Positions 19,047 through 28,019 are shown, numbered from the stretch's first letter. The stretch: DNA of 64,000 nucleotides from Amphritea opalescens (GCF_003957515.1 NZ_RQXW01000010.1:1-64000); one strand, 5' to 3'. Notes: generated by a model not told the origin, from the sequence alone. Numbers and translations are program-made.

Positions 19047-19589
19047 GTGCCTGTTGCTCTCAATCAGAATCGTTTTGCTACCCGCTGGCATGCCTTGCAA
19101 CGCCCTGCAACAACCGATGCGCCGCGTATCTGGCGAAAATGGCTGCTGGATAAAGGATCACTCACGCAGCATTTAATCAATGCCAGTAACGGCCACTTCA
19201 GAGTTGAGGTGGTGCGCCAGCAATGGGGACAACCTAGCCTCGCAGAAGCCAAAGCGCTCAACATCCCAACGCGACAAAAGGTGCTGATTCGAGAAGTACA
19301 GTTACTCGGCTATAATCAGCCTTGGGTGTTTGCCCGAACCATTATTCCAGCGTCCACCCTGACCGGTAAACAGCGCAAGCTTCACGCCCTCGGCACCCGC
19401 TCATTGGGCAGTGTTTTGTTTCGTGACCCCACCATGAAACGATCCCCCCTGGAGATCAGCCGCATACCGCTGAGTAATGGCGAAACCACCTGGGCACGCC
19501 GTTCGTTGTTCTATTTGGCGAATAAACCCCTACTTGTTGCTGAAGTTTTCCTGCCTGCGCTACAACAGGTAAACTATCGACACAAATAA
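19047..19589 (+). CDS. ubiC: Chorismate pyruvate-lyase UbiC
   Basis: Converts chorismate to 4-hydroxybenzoate, the first step of ubiquinone synthesis. The 180-aa protein has the UbiC pattern: WLLDKGSLT near residue 30, LIREVQL around 85, WVFARTIIP with the substrate-contacting Arg around 98, and LGSVLFRDP near 125. The start is GTG at 19047. UbiA follows after 16 bases, so the two act in sequence from one operon. Confidence 0.92.
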   Translation: MPVALNQNRFATRWHALQRPATTDAPRIWRKWLLDKGSLTQHLINASNGHFRVEVVRQQWGQPSLAEAKALNIPTRQKVLIREVQLLGYNQPWVFARTIIPASTLTGKQRKLHALGTRSLGSVLFRDPTMKRSPLEISRIPLSNGETTWARRSLFYLANKPLLVAEVFLPALQQVNYRHK

Positions 19590-19605
19590 TAATGGATTAT
19601 TAACG

Positions 19606-20493
19606 ATGCAATCCGGTACTCAAAACACGAATCCCACTTGGCAGAAACTGAAAGCCTGTGGTGACCTTATGCGCATCAGCAAGCCGATCGGCAGTTTCCT
19701 ACTGCTATGGCCGGCTTTCTGGGCTCTGTGGGTTGCCGCTGAGGGCATACCTTCCTCCGGTCTGCTGTTTATTTTCACCTTAGGCACCTTTTTAATGCGC
19801 TCCGCCGGCTGCGTCATTAATGATTTTGCCGATCGCAATATCGATGCCCATGTAAAGCGTACGGCACAGCGTCCCCTACCGGCCGGTCGAATCTCCGCCA
19901 AAGAAGCCCTAATACTGTTTGTCGTTCTACTGCTGGCCTCTTTTGCGCTCGTGCTTTTCACCAACCCGCTCACCATCTATCTCTCCTTTGGCGGCGTTAT
20001 CCTCGCCTTCTGCTACCCCTTCATGAAACGCTATACCCATCTACCCCAAGTGGTATTGGGCATGGCCTTTTCTTGGGCCATACCTATGGCGTTTAGTGCC
20101 ACCTTGGGTGAAGTGCCACTCATCGCTTGGCTGATGTATACCGGGGCCGTTATCTGGACGGTGATATATGACACCATGTACGCCATGGTCGACCGGGACG
20201 ATGATATTCGTATCGGGGTGAAATCCACGGCGGTGCTCTTCGGTGATATGGATAAAGTCATTCTCGGTGTCTTACAGCTGCTGACGCTGAGTATTTTGAT
20301 ACTGCTGGGGCTTCAATTACAGCTATCTATCTGGTTTTATCTTGGGGTGATGGTGATGGCGGGGCTATTTATCTATCAGCAATACCTTATCAGAGAGCGT
20401 CAGCGGGAGGCCTGCTTTACCGCCTTCCTCAATAACAATTACGCGGGCATGGCGGTTTTTATCGGCCTATTTCTGCATTATCTCACCCGTTAA
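19606..20493 (+). CDS. ubiA: 4-hydroxybenzoate polyprenyltransferase UbiA
   Basis: Membrane prenyltransferase attaching the polyprenyl tail to 4-hydroxybenzoate. Two aspartate-rich motifs are visible, NDFADRNID (about 78-86) and [12 protein letters not shown] (about 190-201), within a nine-helix membrane protein of 295 aa. It is encoded directly downstream of ubiC. Confidence 0.95.
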   Translation: MQSGTQNTNPTWQKLKACGDLMRISKPIGSFLLLWPAFWALWVAAEGIPSSGLLFIFTLGTFLMRSAGCVINDFADRNIDAHVKRTAQRPLPAGRISAKEALILFVVLLLASFALVLFTNPLTIYLSFGGVILAFCYPFMKRYTHLPQVVLGMAFSWAIPMAFSATLGEVPLIAWLMYTGAVIWTVIYDTMYAMVDRDDDIRIGVKSTAVLFGDMDKVILGVLQLLTLSILILLGLQLQLSIWFYLGVMVMAGLFIYQQYLIRERQREACFTAFLNNNYAGMAVFIGLFLHYLTR

Positions 20494-20521
20494 GACAAAT
20501 ACTCTTGCACCACAGGCGACT

Positions 20522-20550
20522 TTGTCATATTTCTGTAACAGTTTCATAAT
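20522..20550 (+). promoter_or_regulatory. Pho box of phoBR
   Basis: TTGTCAT ATTT CTGTAAC at 20522-20539 makes two PhoB half-sites at 11-bp spacing. CATAAT at 20545-20550 is the nearest -10 candidate. This suits autoregulation of phoB. Confidence 0.8.
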
Positions 20551-20595
20551 CTAATGACCGTCTTAATACATTATAAATAAATGAGGTGATTGGTC

Positions 20596-21291
20596 ATGAC
20601 GTCGGGTAAACGCGTTCTGATAGTTGACGACGAGGCTCCGATTCGCGAAATGATCGCTGTTGCACTCGAAATGGCTGGATACGATTGTGTGGAGGCGGAT
20701 TCTGCACAAGCCGCGCACCCAATGATTGTCGATTGTAAACCGGATATGGTGTTGCTGGACTGGATGATGCCCGGTATCAGTGGGATCGAATTTGCGCGCC
20801 GTCTACGTAAAGATGAGATGACTTCCGATATCCCCATCATCATGCTGACGGCGAAAACAGATGAAGATAATAAGATACAGGGGCTCGAAACCGGTATCGA
20901 TGATTATATCACCAAGCCGTTTTCACCTCGGGAGCTGGTTGCGCGACTCAAAACCGTACTGCGCCGCACCACCCCTAAAGGCATCGAAGAGCCGATCACC
21001 GTTGATAACCTAACACTCGACCCGGTCTCTCATCGGGTTAGCTCCGAACTCAAACCACTGGAACTGGGGCCAACCGAGTTTCGTCTGCTGCAATTTTTTA
21101 TGACCCATCAGGATCGTGCTTACAGCCGTAGTCAACTGCTTGATCTGGTATGGGGCGGCAATGTTTACGTCGAAGAGCGTACCGTTGATGTTCATATTCG
21201 CCGTCTACGTAAGGCACTCGGCGAGCGGCATGACTATCTGATCCAAACCGTGCGCGGTACGGGTTACCGCTTTTCATCCCAGACAGCCTGA
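20596..21291 (+). CDS. phoB: Phosphate regulon response regulator PhoB
   Basis: OmpR-type response regulator that activates Pho-box promoters. The receiver domain has acidic residues at 11-12 and the phospho-acceptor Asp in VLLDWMMPG (about 55), and a Lys in the LTAKT motif. The C-terminal winged helix (about 130-228) carries VWGGNVYVEERTVDVHIRRLR. The ATG at 20596 has GAGG nine to twelve bases upstream; the TTG two codons earlier is less likely. 231 aa. Confidence 0.95.
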   Translation: MTSGKRVLIVDDEAPIREMIAVALEMAGYDCVEADSAQAAHPMIVDCKPDMVLLDWMMPGISGIEFARRLRKDEMTSDIPIIMLTAKTDEDNKIQGLETGIDDYITKPFSPRELVARLKTVLRRTTPKGIEEPITVDNLTLDPVSHRVSSELKPLELGPTEFRLLQFFMTHQDRAYSRSQLLDLVWGGNVYVEERTVDVHIRRLRKALGERHDYLIQTVRGTGYRFSSQTA

Positions 21292-21301
21292 GCCTGACTG
21301 A

Positions 21302-22615
21302 ATGTACAATTCCAGCCATTCGATCGCCAGCAACCTTGCCCTAACCGCGACGGTTAGCTTAGTGGTTGGCTTTGTGATCGGCTACCCCGGATGGACCCTC
21401 GCTCTCGCACTACTTGGCTGGGGCCTCTATCAGGTTAAGCAGTTTAATCGCCTACAGCAGTGGCTGATGAGTATCGACCATACCGATGTGCCCGAAAGCC
21501 GAGGTTACTGGGGAGAACTGTTTGATGAGATCTCCAGAGATCAAAAACGGCAACAGACTCGGACCCAGTCGTTACGTAATGTTATCCATCGCTTCCAGCA
21601 ATCATCCGCTGCCCTGAGTGATGCGATCGTCATCATCGATGCGCAAAACCACCTAGAGTGGTGGAATCGGGCCGCCGAAACACTACTGGGGATGAAAACC
21701 CAGACCGATCGGGGCCGTTCGGTGATAAACCTGTTACGGGACCCCCGCTTTGTGCGCTACTACCGAAAAAATGTCTACGATGATCCATTACAGCTAACAT
21801 CACCGATTCAGAAAGAGGTCGTACTGGAATACCGTATCACTCGCTTTGGGGCCGGAGATCGGATTCTGGTTGCTCGGGACATCACTCGCCTCAAACAGCT
21901 GGAACAAACCCGTCAAGATTTCGTCGCTAACGCCTCTCACGAGCTGCGTACCCCCCTTACCGTGATCCGCGGCTACCTTGAGACCTTTCTCGACCAAGAC
22001 CTGCCTCGTCCCTTACAGCGCGGCCTGAGCCAGATGGAGAATCAGTCTCGGCGAATGGAAAATCTTGTCGCCGATCTGCTGTTGCTCTCCCGGCTGGAAA
22101 CTAGCGCCCACGTCGCCGACGAACTGCCGATACCGATTCATTCCATGGTTGCGCGTATTCGGGACGATGCCTTAGTACTCGGCCAAGAGAAACGCCAAAC
22201 CATCGAACTCGAACTTGAGCAAGACAACACCCTCCTAGGGCAGGAAGCCGAAGTCTACAGTGCCGTTTCAAACTTGGTGTTTAATGCGGTCCGTTACACA
22301 CCGGCAGAAGGTGCCATTAAACTTCGCTGGTGGACCGATAAAGAGGGAGGCCACTTTGCAGTTCAAGATAACGGCCCCGGTATCGACAGTATTCACCTAC
22401 CCCGCTTACAAGAACGCTTTTACCGCGTCGATGAAAGCCGCTCCTCCGATAGTGGTGGCACCGGCTTAGGTTTAGCCATCGTGAAACACGTGATGTTACG
22501 ACATGGTGGCAAACTGTCTATCAGTAGCCGCTTAGGCAAAGGCAGCACCTTTACCTGCCACTTTCCCCATGAGCTGATTATTCCAGCGGCCGCTGAAGAG
22601 GCAGATAAAGATTAA
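21302..22615 (+). CDS. phoR: Phosphate regulon sensor kinase PhoR
   Basis: Membrane histidine kinase partner of PhoB. Two N-terminal helices (about 12-27 and 31-45) are followed by a PAS region (about 95-190), the H box NASHELRTPL with His at about 213, and an ATPase domain with N box, DNGPGID and GTGLGLAIVKH. There is little periplasmic sequence, as in other PhoR proteins that sense Pst/PhoU rather than phosphate directly. It starts 10 bases after phoB. Confidence 0.94.
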   Translation: MYNSSHSIASNLALTATVSLVVGFVIGYPGWTLALALLGWGLYQVKQFNRLQQWLMSIDHTDVPESRGYWGELFDEISRDQKRQQTRTQSLRNVIHRFQQSSAALSDAIVIIDAQNHLEWWNRAAETLLGMKTQTDRGRSVINLLRDPRFVRYYRKNVYDDPLQLTSPIQKEVVLEYRITRFGAGDRILVARDITRLKQLEQTRQDFVANASHELRTPLTVIRGYLETFLDQDLPRPLQRGLSQMENQSRRMENLVADLLLLSRLETSAHVADELPIPIHSMVARIRDDALVLGQEKRQTIELELEQDNTLLGQEAEVYSAVSNLVFNAVRYTPAEGAIKLRWWTDKEGGHFAVQDNGPGIDSIHLPRLQERFYRVDESRSSDSGGTGLGLAIVKHVMLRHGGKLSISSRLGKGSTFTCHFPHELIIPAAAEEADKD

Positions 22616-22688
22616 CCCGCTATTAAAAACACCATCAAAGATCATCAAAACCTAATGATGAGTTTTCAATATCACCTATTGCGACATT

Positions 22689-23207
22689 TTAAAGAATAGT
22701 TGGGTTGGGCTCATCGCCGTAAACCTGAACCGGATCAAAGGTCTTACTCGCCTCCGTAAAACGCAACATCTCACCATCTTTTCGCTGGGCCCCGATAGGT
22801 ACTTGTCGATAAAAACATGAGCGATAACCCACGTGACAGCTCGCGCCCGTGCCACCGACACGTACCCGCAACCAAACCGCATCTTGGTCATCATCGATAC
22901 GCAGCTCTTCAACCACTTGCACAAGACCGCTAGTCGCCCCTTTGTGCCACAACACCTGTCGTGATCGGCTCCAATAATGCGCTTCGCCGGTTTGTATCGT
23001 CTTGGTCAGCGCTTCCTCGTTCATATAACCTAGCATCAAGACTTCACCGCTTTCCGCATCGGTGGTAATGCTAACGATCAAGTTGTCACGATCAAACTTA
23101 GGCGCTAACTCTCGACCTTCTTCAACCTGCTCTATCGAGACTCTAGAGTGAAAGGTGACCGGCTCTGCATTGTCGGCAACATTTGAAACTTCACTTGGGT
23201 TCTGCAT
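22689..23207 (-). CDS. hisI: Phosphoribosyl-AMP cyclohydrolase, zinc-sparing HisI2 type
   Basis: Opens the ring of phosphoribosyl-AMP in histidine synthesis. The 172-aa protein has the HisI core ([40 protein letters not shown]). The usual DCDxD zinc/magnesium motif reads DDDQD at 105-109, so the first conserved zinc-ligand Cys is Asp106; Cys124 and Cys131 remain. There is also an N-terminal extension of about 35 residues. It is the last gene of the Zur-box operon, and its altered site fits a low-zinc substitute for a standard HisI encoded elsewhere (inference). AGAGGA precedes the ATG. Confidence 0.88.
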   Translation of the reverse strand: MQNPSEVSNVADNAEPVTFHSRVSIEQVEEGRELAPKFDRDNLIVSITTDAESGEVLMLGYMNEEALTKTIQTGEAHYWSRSRQVLWHKGATSGLVQVVEELRIDDDQDAVWLRVRVGGTGASCHVGYRSCFYRQVPIGAQRKDGEMLRFTEASKTFDPVQVYGDEPNPTIL

Positions 23208-23299
23208 CTATTTTCCTCTTCATATTCCATCTAACGCAGGTGAGAAACCCCTCATACCCTGCGATTTATACTCTGCCTAAATTATTGTTAGCCTATGAT

Positions 23300-24673
23300 T
23301 CACATCGAACCGGCCTCCAGAAACCGCAGACTTTCCCCCCGTGGCTGCCCGACTAGCTCTTCATCGCGCACCACCAGCTGACCCCGCACAACCGTATGAA
23401 TCGGCCATCCTGTCACATCCTTACCATCATAAGGCGTCCAGCCACTGCGACTGGCGATCCAATCATTACTGATGGTCCGACGAGCGGCGAGATCCACCAG
23501 CGTCAAATCAGCATCGAAGCCCAAAGCGATACGTCCCTTTCCCTCAAGACCAAAAATACGCGCTGGGCCGGCACTCGTTAGATCGACTAAACGTTGCAGA
23601 CTCAACCGACCGGCATGGACATGATCTAACATCAATGGCAACAATGTTTGTACGCCCGTCATACCGCTAGGTGACTGAGGATAAGGCCGCGCTTTCTCTG
23701 CCAGCGTGTGCGGTGCATGATCACTGCCTATTACATCCACCACACCCTCTCGAATTCCCCGCCATAATGCTTCTTGATGGCGGCGTTCCCGTACCGGTGG
23801 ATTCATTTGTGCAAGGCTCCCCAAACGCTCATAGCAATCCGGCGCAACGAGGGTTAAATGATGCGGAGTGACCTCCACCGTCACCCGATCCTTATGGCCG
23901 GCTAAAAAGGCCATCTCCTCTGCGGTAGAAACATGCAGTACATGTAACCGTCGATTTGCCTGGGTTGCTAACCTCACAATACGCTCGGTCGCCATCAAGG
24001 CACTGGTTTCGTCACGCCATAGAGGATGCTGGCAAACATCGCCACTGGCCTCGACCAACGCCTTCCGCTGATTCAATCTCGCTTCGTCCTCTGCATGTAC
24101 TGCTAACCGACGAGAACCATGATGGAGAATCCACCTGAGTACCTCTTCGTCGTCAGCCAATAGATCGCCAAACGAGCTGCCCATGAACACTTTGACGCCG
24201 GCACAACCGGGTAGGCTCTCCAGCAGGGCGAGTTTCTCCGCATTGACCGCCGAGCCGCCAATATAAAAGGCGTAGTCGCACCAAGCGCGGCCATGGGCGG
24301 CGTCCATTTTCGCTTGCAGATCCATAGCATTCAGCGTCAACGGCTGAGTATTAGGCATCTCAAACACACCGGTCACACCGCCCAGAACAGCGCCTCGGGT
24401 GCCCGCTTCAAAATCTTCTTTATGGGTCAGACCAGGCTCACGAAAATGCACCTGACTATCGATGACGCCGGGCAGTACATGGAGTCCGGTAGCATCCACA
24501 ACGGTCGTAGCGCTCCAGCTATGTTTTAAATTACCCAGTGCCACAATACGACCTGCCACGCAGGCTATATCAATTTTTTCTGCACCATTAGGGGTGAGTA
24601 CTGTGCCATCTAGCACTAACAGATCGGCATGCTGAGATGACGACGGCTGAGCGAAACGCCCTCGATCACTCAT
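23300..24673 (-). CDS. pyrC: Dihydroorotase, zinc-sparing PyrC/PyrQ type
   Basis: Amidohydrolase-fold enzyme catalysing the third step of pyrimidine synthesis. The 457-aa class I type protein has GVKVFMGSS (carboxylated Lys position), HAEDE, HVSTAEE and GSDHAPH. The first metal motif, normally DxHxHxR, reads DSQVHFREPG (72-81): the first His is Gln74. The same replacement occurs in the dihydroorotase of the Pseudomonas aeruginosa Zur-linked cluster (PA5541), as I recall it. The gene lies between gamma carbonic anhydrase and hisI in the Zur-box operon, so it probably acts under zinc starvation. Confidence 0.9.
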   Translation of the reverse strand: MSDRGRFAQPSSSQHADLLVLDGTVLTPNGAEKIDIACVAGRIVALGNLKHSWSATTVVDATGLHVLPGVIDSQVHFREPGLTHKEDFEAGTRGAVLGGVTGVFEMPNTQPLTLNAMDLQAKMDAAHGRAWCDYAFYIGGSAVNAEKLALLESLPGCAGVKVFMGSSFGDLLADDEEVLRWILHHGSRRLAVHAEDEARLNQRKALVEASGDVCQHPLWRDETSALMATERIVRLATQANRRLHVLHVSTAEEMAFLAGHKDRVTVEVTPHHLTLVAPDCYERLGSLAQMNPPVRERRHQEALWRGIREGVVDVIGSDHAPHTLAEKARPYPQSPSGMTGVQTLLPLMLDHVHAGRLSLQRLVDLTSAGPARIFGLEGKGRIALGFDADLTLVDLAARRTISNDWIASRSGWTPYDGKDVTGWPIHTVVRGQLVVRDEELVGQPRGESLRFLEAGSM

Positions 24674-24806
24674 AGGTCGATACCTGTCACCGGATGACTC
24701 ACAAGCCTTAATCCTAGGATGCCTTGCCCATCAAAAAAGGGGCACCGGCTGCATGCTAACCACAGCAGGCTGGGGATGTTGAGCATAAGTTTTTCCTTTT
24801 CGGGTA

Positions 24807-25367
24807 TTAAAACTCGTTCTGAATAGCTTTATAGCCACGCACCAACTCATTATTCGTGCGCGCCACACTCTCTGAGAACTCACTGGCCGCCGCCGGTACT
24901 TGAGGGAGTGAAGCCAGGTTCGTTTCGCTCCCTACCCGCTCAGTCGAACGTACATAGAACCCCTTAGGTAAATGCACACCATCAACCACCGCGTTATAGC
25001 GCACCACACAACCATCATCGACGGTGCAGTTAAACAACACGCTGTTAAAGCCAATAAAAACATCATTACCAATCACGCAAGGGCCATGCACAATGGCTCG
25101 ATGGGCAATCGAGGTATGCTGACCAATCTGCACCCTAGCGCCGGACTTGCTGTGAATCACCACGCCATCCTGAATATTAGAATGGGCACCAATCACGATA
25201 GGATCGATATGCCCATTCGCATCCATTTCATCTGCGCGAATCACGGCGTAGGGGCCAATAAACACATTTGCTTCAACAATCACCAAGCCACATAAGATGG
25301 CGGTCGGATCAACAAAAGCGCTAGGGTCTATCTGAGGTAAATCGCCACGCGGATTTTTCCGAATCAT
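24807..25367 (-). CDS. Gamma-class carbonic anhydrase-like protein
   Basis: Left-handed beta-helix protein of 186 aa with hexapeptide repeats (about 15-130). Three metal-binding histidines of the gamma class are at 72, 89 and 94 (VVIHS, SIAHRAIVHG). Gamma enzymes can work with iron or cobalt, which suits its place in a zinc-starvation operon between folE2 and pyrC. AGAGG precedes the ATG. Confidence 0.88.
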   Translation of the reverse strand: MIRKNPRGDLPQIDPSAFVDPTAILCGLVIVEANVFIGPYAVIRADEMDANGHIDPIVIGAHSNIQDGVVIHSKSGARVQIGQHTSIAHRAIVHGPCVIGNDVFIGFNSVLFNCTVDDGCVVRYNAVVDGVHLPKGFYVRSTERVGSETNLASLPQVPAAASEFSESVARTNNELVRGYKAIQNEF

Positions 25368-25409
25368 AGAGCCTCTGCCATTAAAGGGAGTGGTTGAAAA
25401 GACGCTGAA

Positions 25410-25441
25410 AAGCCTAAACTCAAACCCATCGAGTTAGGCTT
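25410..25441 (-). terminator. Hairpin between folE2 and carbonic anhydrase genes
   Basis: AAGCCTAAACTC (25410-25421) and GAGTTAGGCTT (25431-25441) pair around a 9-nt loop; on the minus strand TTTTCAG follows. It could attenuate or process the operon transcript after folE2. Confidence 0.45.
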
Positions 25442-25461
25442 CCATTTAAAGTGGATAGCTA

Positions 25462-26313
25462 TCATAGGAAGGCAGGTTTAGCCGCAGGGCTGGCCCAAGC
25501 GACTGCATCATGGGGGTGTAAACTTTCGATATGCCGCACATAAACACTCGGCGCCTTATAGGTGTCCCCCAATGCCGCCGATATACGACGTGCCGCATCC
25601 TCAACAAACATCAGGTTCTCGCCATTAAGGGCGGCAAAAGCCTGCTCGTCAGCCCGTTTCACGGCCGTTTGTACCGGTGTCGCCACCGCCTGCTCAATAC
25701 AGTCGATCAACGCCAGCAGCCCCAACATCGGCTTATCTCCAGCAACCTCCACCTCGACCTGAGCTTCACTACGCTGACTATGTGGCGTTGCTAATGACGC
25801 ATTTTCCCGCAACCAAGCCGCAACAGCCGTCACCGGCAATTCAGTTTGACCGGCAAACGCCGTCAAGAAACCTTGCTCGACCAGTTGTCGCGACAAAGCC
25901 GCTGAACATGGGCAGGTAGAGGAATAGCCCACCGACACCTTGGCGCGTAAGACAAACACGCCATTGACGAGGGTTGCCTCCAGACAGATAGGGTAGGATT
26001 TCCAGCCCCCTAACCCTTCGGTGATCAATGCCGAGCGGCGCGCCAGTAGCTCAAACTTCATACGCACACGGGCATTACGACTATCGCAATCTTGATGACT
26101 CGCTATCATCTTTTGTAACAGTTGGTGCAACGCCCGCGGTGTTAACCCCTCACTATCGACCAAGTCATCCAATAACCGATATAGACGTGACATATGAATA
26201 CCCTTCACATGCGGTACAGGTAGATCAACTTGGGCATCAATCCGTGCATGTAATTCACGGCGATAACCCGGTTCAATCAATGTAATAGGCAGATCAATAC
26301 CCTGCATACCCAC
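25462..26313 (-). CDS. folE2: GTP cyclohydrolase IB FolE2 (5' end apparently frameshifted)
   Basis: Zinc-independent GTP cyclohydrolase I (GCYH-IB) making dihydroneopterin triphosphate for folate and queuosine. The in-frame part is 283 aa from GTG 26313 or ATG 26307. It shows [11 protein letters not shown], the catalytic Cys motif SSTCPCS (131-137), [22 protein letters not shown] and [10 protein letters not shown]. Relatives start about 30 residues earlier with a LPDV segment; here MNTALPDV is encoded at 26378-26355 in another frame that ends at 26328. One missing T in the TTTT tract at 26339-26342 would explain this. First gene of the Zur-box operon. Confidence 0.88.
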   Translation of the reverse strand: MGMQGIDLPITLIEPGYRRELHARIDAQVDLPVPHVKGIHMSRLYRLLDDLVDSEGLTPRALHQLLQKMIASHQDCDSRNARVRMKFELLARRSALITEGLGGWKSYPICLEATLVNGVFVLRAKVSVGYSSTCPCSAALSRQLVEQGFLTAFAGQTELPVTAVAAWLRENASLATPHSQRSEAQVEVEVAGDKPMLGLLALIDCIEQAVATPVQTAVKRADEQAFAALNGENLMFVEDAARRISAALGDTYKAPSVYVRHIESLHPHDAVAWASPAAKPAFL

Positions 26314-26378
26314 CCATTCAAGGGCGCTTAGCGTCGAGAAAACTCTGTCATAGAAACATCAGGAAGTGCTGTATTCAT
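26314..26378 (-). other. Out-of-frame N-terminal coding segment of folE2
   Basis: From ATG 26378 the minus strand reads [14 protein letters not shown], the expected FolE2 N-terminus, then hits TAA. The continuation [17 protein letters not shown] is in the frame of the main gene. A -1 shift at TTTT (26339-26342) joins the two. A sequencing indel, a real mutation or programmed slippage could each explain it. Confidence 0.7.
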
Positions 26379-26608
26379 ACTCAAAATCCAATAGATAGCG
26401 CTCCGCCAAGACGAAGAACACTGCAATGCCACAACCCTATATCGCCATACCGATAGCGAAACGCCCCTAAATGCTGACAGGCGTAAAAGTACGCCATAGG
26501 GATCGTTTACCAACGAGCACCGCGAACACAGTGGATGGGACATTTGTTACATCGAGCGGGATCCCCGATAAGATTTTTGGCAGCCGTTGAAGCGAGACCA
26601 ATCGTTAA
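26379..26608 (-). other. Long leader of the Zur operon with an unassigned short reading frame
   Basis: About 245 bases separate the predicted start of transcription from the FolE2 start. A frame beginning ATG 26543 (MSHPLCSRCSLVND...) runs through this leader and into the out-of-frame MNTALPDV segment without a stop. It contains a CSRC pair but no family I recognise, and its ribosome site is weak. I cannot say whether it is translated. Confidence 0.3.
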
Positions 26609-26658
26609 AATGTTATACTATAACATTCGATTATAAAGAGGCCGCTTGTCAGCTTCAA
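26609..26658 (-). promoter_or_regulatory. Zur box and promoter of the folE2 operon
   Basis: AATGTTATA C TATAACATT at 26609-26627 is a perfect 19-bp palindrome matching the gammaproteobacterial Zur consensus. On the minus strand a -35 TTGAAG (26658-26653), 17-bp spacer and consensus -10 TATAAT (26635-26630) lie just upstream, so the box covers the transcription start and points to folE2. Only a terminator and the end of cysZ lie on the other side, so this operon is the only plausible target. Confidence 0.93.
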
Positions 26659-26740
26659 TCATTTTCTGAATACAGCCATGCTTGAATCACTGAACGCGAG
26701 TGTTGCGGTGAAGGGAGTAAATAAAGCGGGGTAAGCATAG

Positions 26741-26785
26741 AAAAGCCCCTCGTGCGGCTTAACCAACCACACGAGAGGCTTTTTT
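26741..26785 (-). terminator. Terminator of cysZ, bidirectional hairpin
   Basis: AAAAGCCCCTCGTG (26741-26754) and CACGAGAGGCTTTT (26770-26783) pair with one mismatch around a 15-nt loop. It has T residues on both sides. It lies 42 bases past the cysZ stop and insulates the Zur promoter. Confidence 0.75.
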
Positions 26786-26826
26786 AATGGAGCATTTTAG
26801 GCAGTGAGCCCGACGGGTATCGCTCG

Positions 26827-27624
26827 TTACGAACGCTTGTCGTCCAACTGTTGCTGACGGGTCAAGCCACTCAGGTCGATTTCGCTACCATCGGTATACT
26901 CTTCCACCCAAAAGATAGTCGCGCCGACCACGGCGGCGGGCATCAATAGCAGATTAAGAAGGGGAATCATCATCCCCAGCGAAATTAAGCCGCCAAAACC
27001 CAATGAGGTAAGGCGTCGCTGCTTGAGGGAATCCTTCATCTGGCGAAAACTCACCTTGTTATTATCCATCGGATAATCACAGTACTGAATCGCCATCATC
27101 CAGCAACCAAACAGGAATAATAAAATAGGTGCAATCATGCCCACCACGGGAATAAAGGCGAGGATAATCAAAAATAGCAGTCTAGGCAGATAATAAAGCA
27201 GCTTAGATAGCTCTCGAGCGATCGTCCGCGGAATCAATGCCATGATCTCTTTCCAACCCGAATCGGTGACGGTCACGCCCCGCAGCCGCTGCTCTACTTT
27301 CTCCGATAGGATGCCATTAAACGGCGCGGCAATAATATTAGCGACCACGCTGAAGCTGTAATACACCATGATCAACACCAATATTGCGATCATCGGCCAT
27401 AGCAGATAACGCAAAAATTGTAGCCAGTCCCAATCCGGCAAGATCGCACTTAATAGGTAATCGATCCAATATCCCATCTGATCAAACAATAACCAAATAG
27501 CGCCGGTAAAAATAAAGATATTGATTAACAGAGGCACCACAACAAAGTGGCGAATCCCCTTTTCTGGCAACATAGCCAAGCCACGCAATAAGAAATTTGC
27601 GCCGCGCAATGGATTTCCTTTCAT
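26827..27624 (-). CDS. cysZ: Sulfate transporter CysZ
   Basis: Inner-membrane protein for sulfate uptake in cysteine synthesis, 265 aa. The N-terminus NPLRGANFLLRGL and the AAPFNGILSEKVE segment are characteristic, with about four to six hydrophobic helices. The C-terminal tail is acidic. The start ATG follows AGGGAAAG. It may be co-transcribed with the small membrane protein gene 28 bases upstream. Confidence 0.9.
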   Translation of the reverse strand: MKGNPLRGANFLLRGLAMLPEKGIRHFVVVPLLINIFIFTGAIWLLFDQMGYWIDYLLSAILPDWDWLQFLRYLLWPMIAILVLIMVYYSFSVVANIIAAPFNGILSEKVEQRLRGVTVTDSGWKEIMALIPRTIARELSKLLYYLPRLLFLIILAFIPVVGMIAPILLFLFGCWMMAIQYCDYPMDNNKVSFRQMKDSLKQRRLTSLGFGGLISLGMMIPLLNLLLMPAAVVGATIFWVEEYTDGSEIDLSGLTRQQQLDDKRS

Positions 27625-27652
27625 CTTTCCCTCAATTGATTAACACGCTGAA

Positions 27653-27877
27653 TCAGGCAAAAAAGTAGTTACAAAAACGCACGATAACCGCCAGAAGCAT
27701 CATCGATAAGCCAACCCGGTTGATCATAAACTCTCGTTTAGTAAAATTAATGGTTGCCTGCCAGAAAACCAATATCGATTTAACATCATTGGTTCGCAGC
27801 ACATAGAGTATCAGCGACACCAAAAAGACACCAAACCCTACCATCATTAACAGCTGTTCCAACACCGCCAGAGTCAT
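27653..27877 (-). CDS. Small membrane protein, 74 aa, unknown
   Basis: Two predicted transmembrane helices (about 5-27 and 54-72) separated by a short basic loop (NFTKREFMINR). I do not recognise the family. It is on the same strand as cysZ, 28 bases upstream of it, so the two may form one transcript. The frame and hydrophobic pattern look like a real gene; the ribosome site is weak. Confidence 0.55.
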   Translation of the reverse strand: MTLAVLEQLLMMVGFGVFLVSLILYVLRTNDVKSILVFWQATINFTKREFMINRVGLSMMLLAVIVRFCNYFFA

Positions 27878-28019
27878 TTTCTTATCACCATCAATTACTA
27901 TTTAGGACACTAAGATTAACAGAAATAGCCTGCATTAGTGGCAGCTTTAGCCTATAACTTTATGCGAAGATCTAAACTCTCTAATAACAATCATTACCTG
28001 CTACTCACCGGAGTCTTTT

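Noticed and set aside
22481-22505. CACGTG-centred sequence resembling a parS site
   Set aside because: It matches only about half of the TGTTTCACGTGAAACA consensus and lies inside phoR; no convincing parS was found in the window.
26328-26543. Short frame MSHPLCSRCSLVND as an independent zinc-ribbon gene
   Set aside because: Only one CxxC is present, the ribosome site is weak and its end is better explained as the FolE2 N-terminus; kept only as part of the leader.
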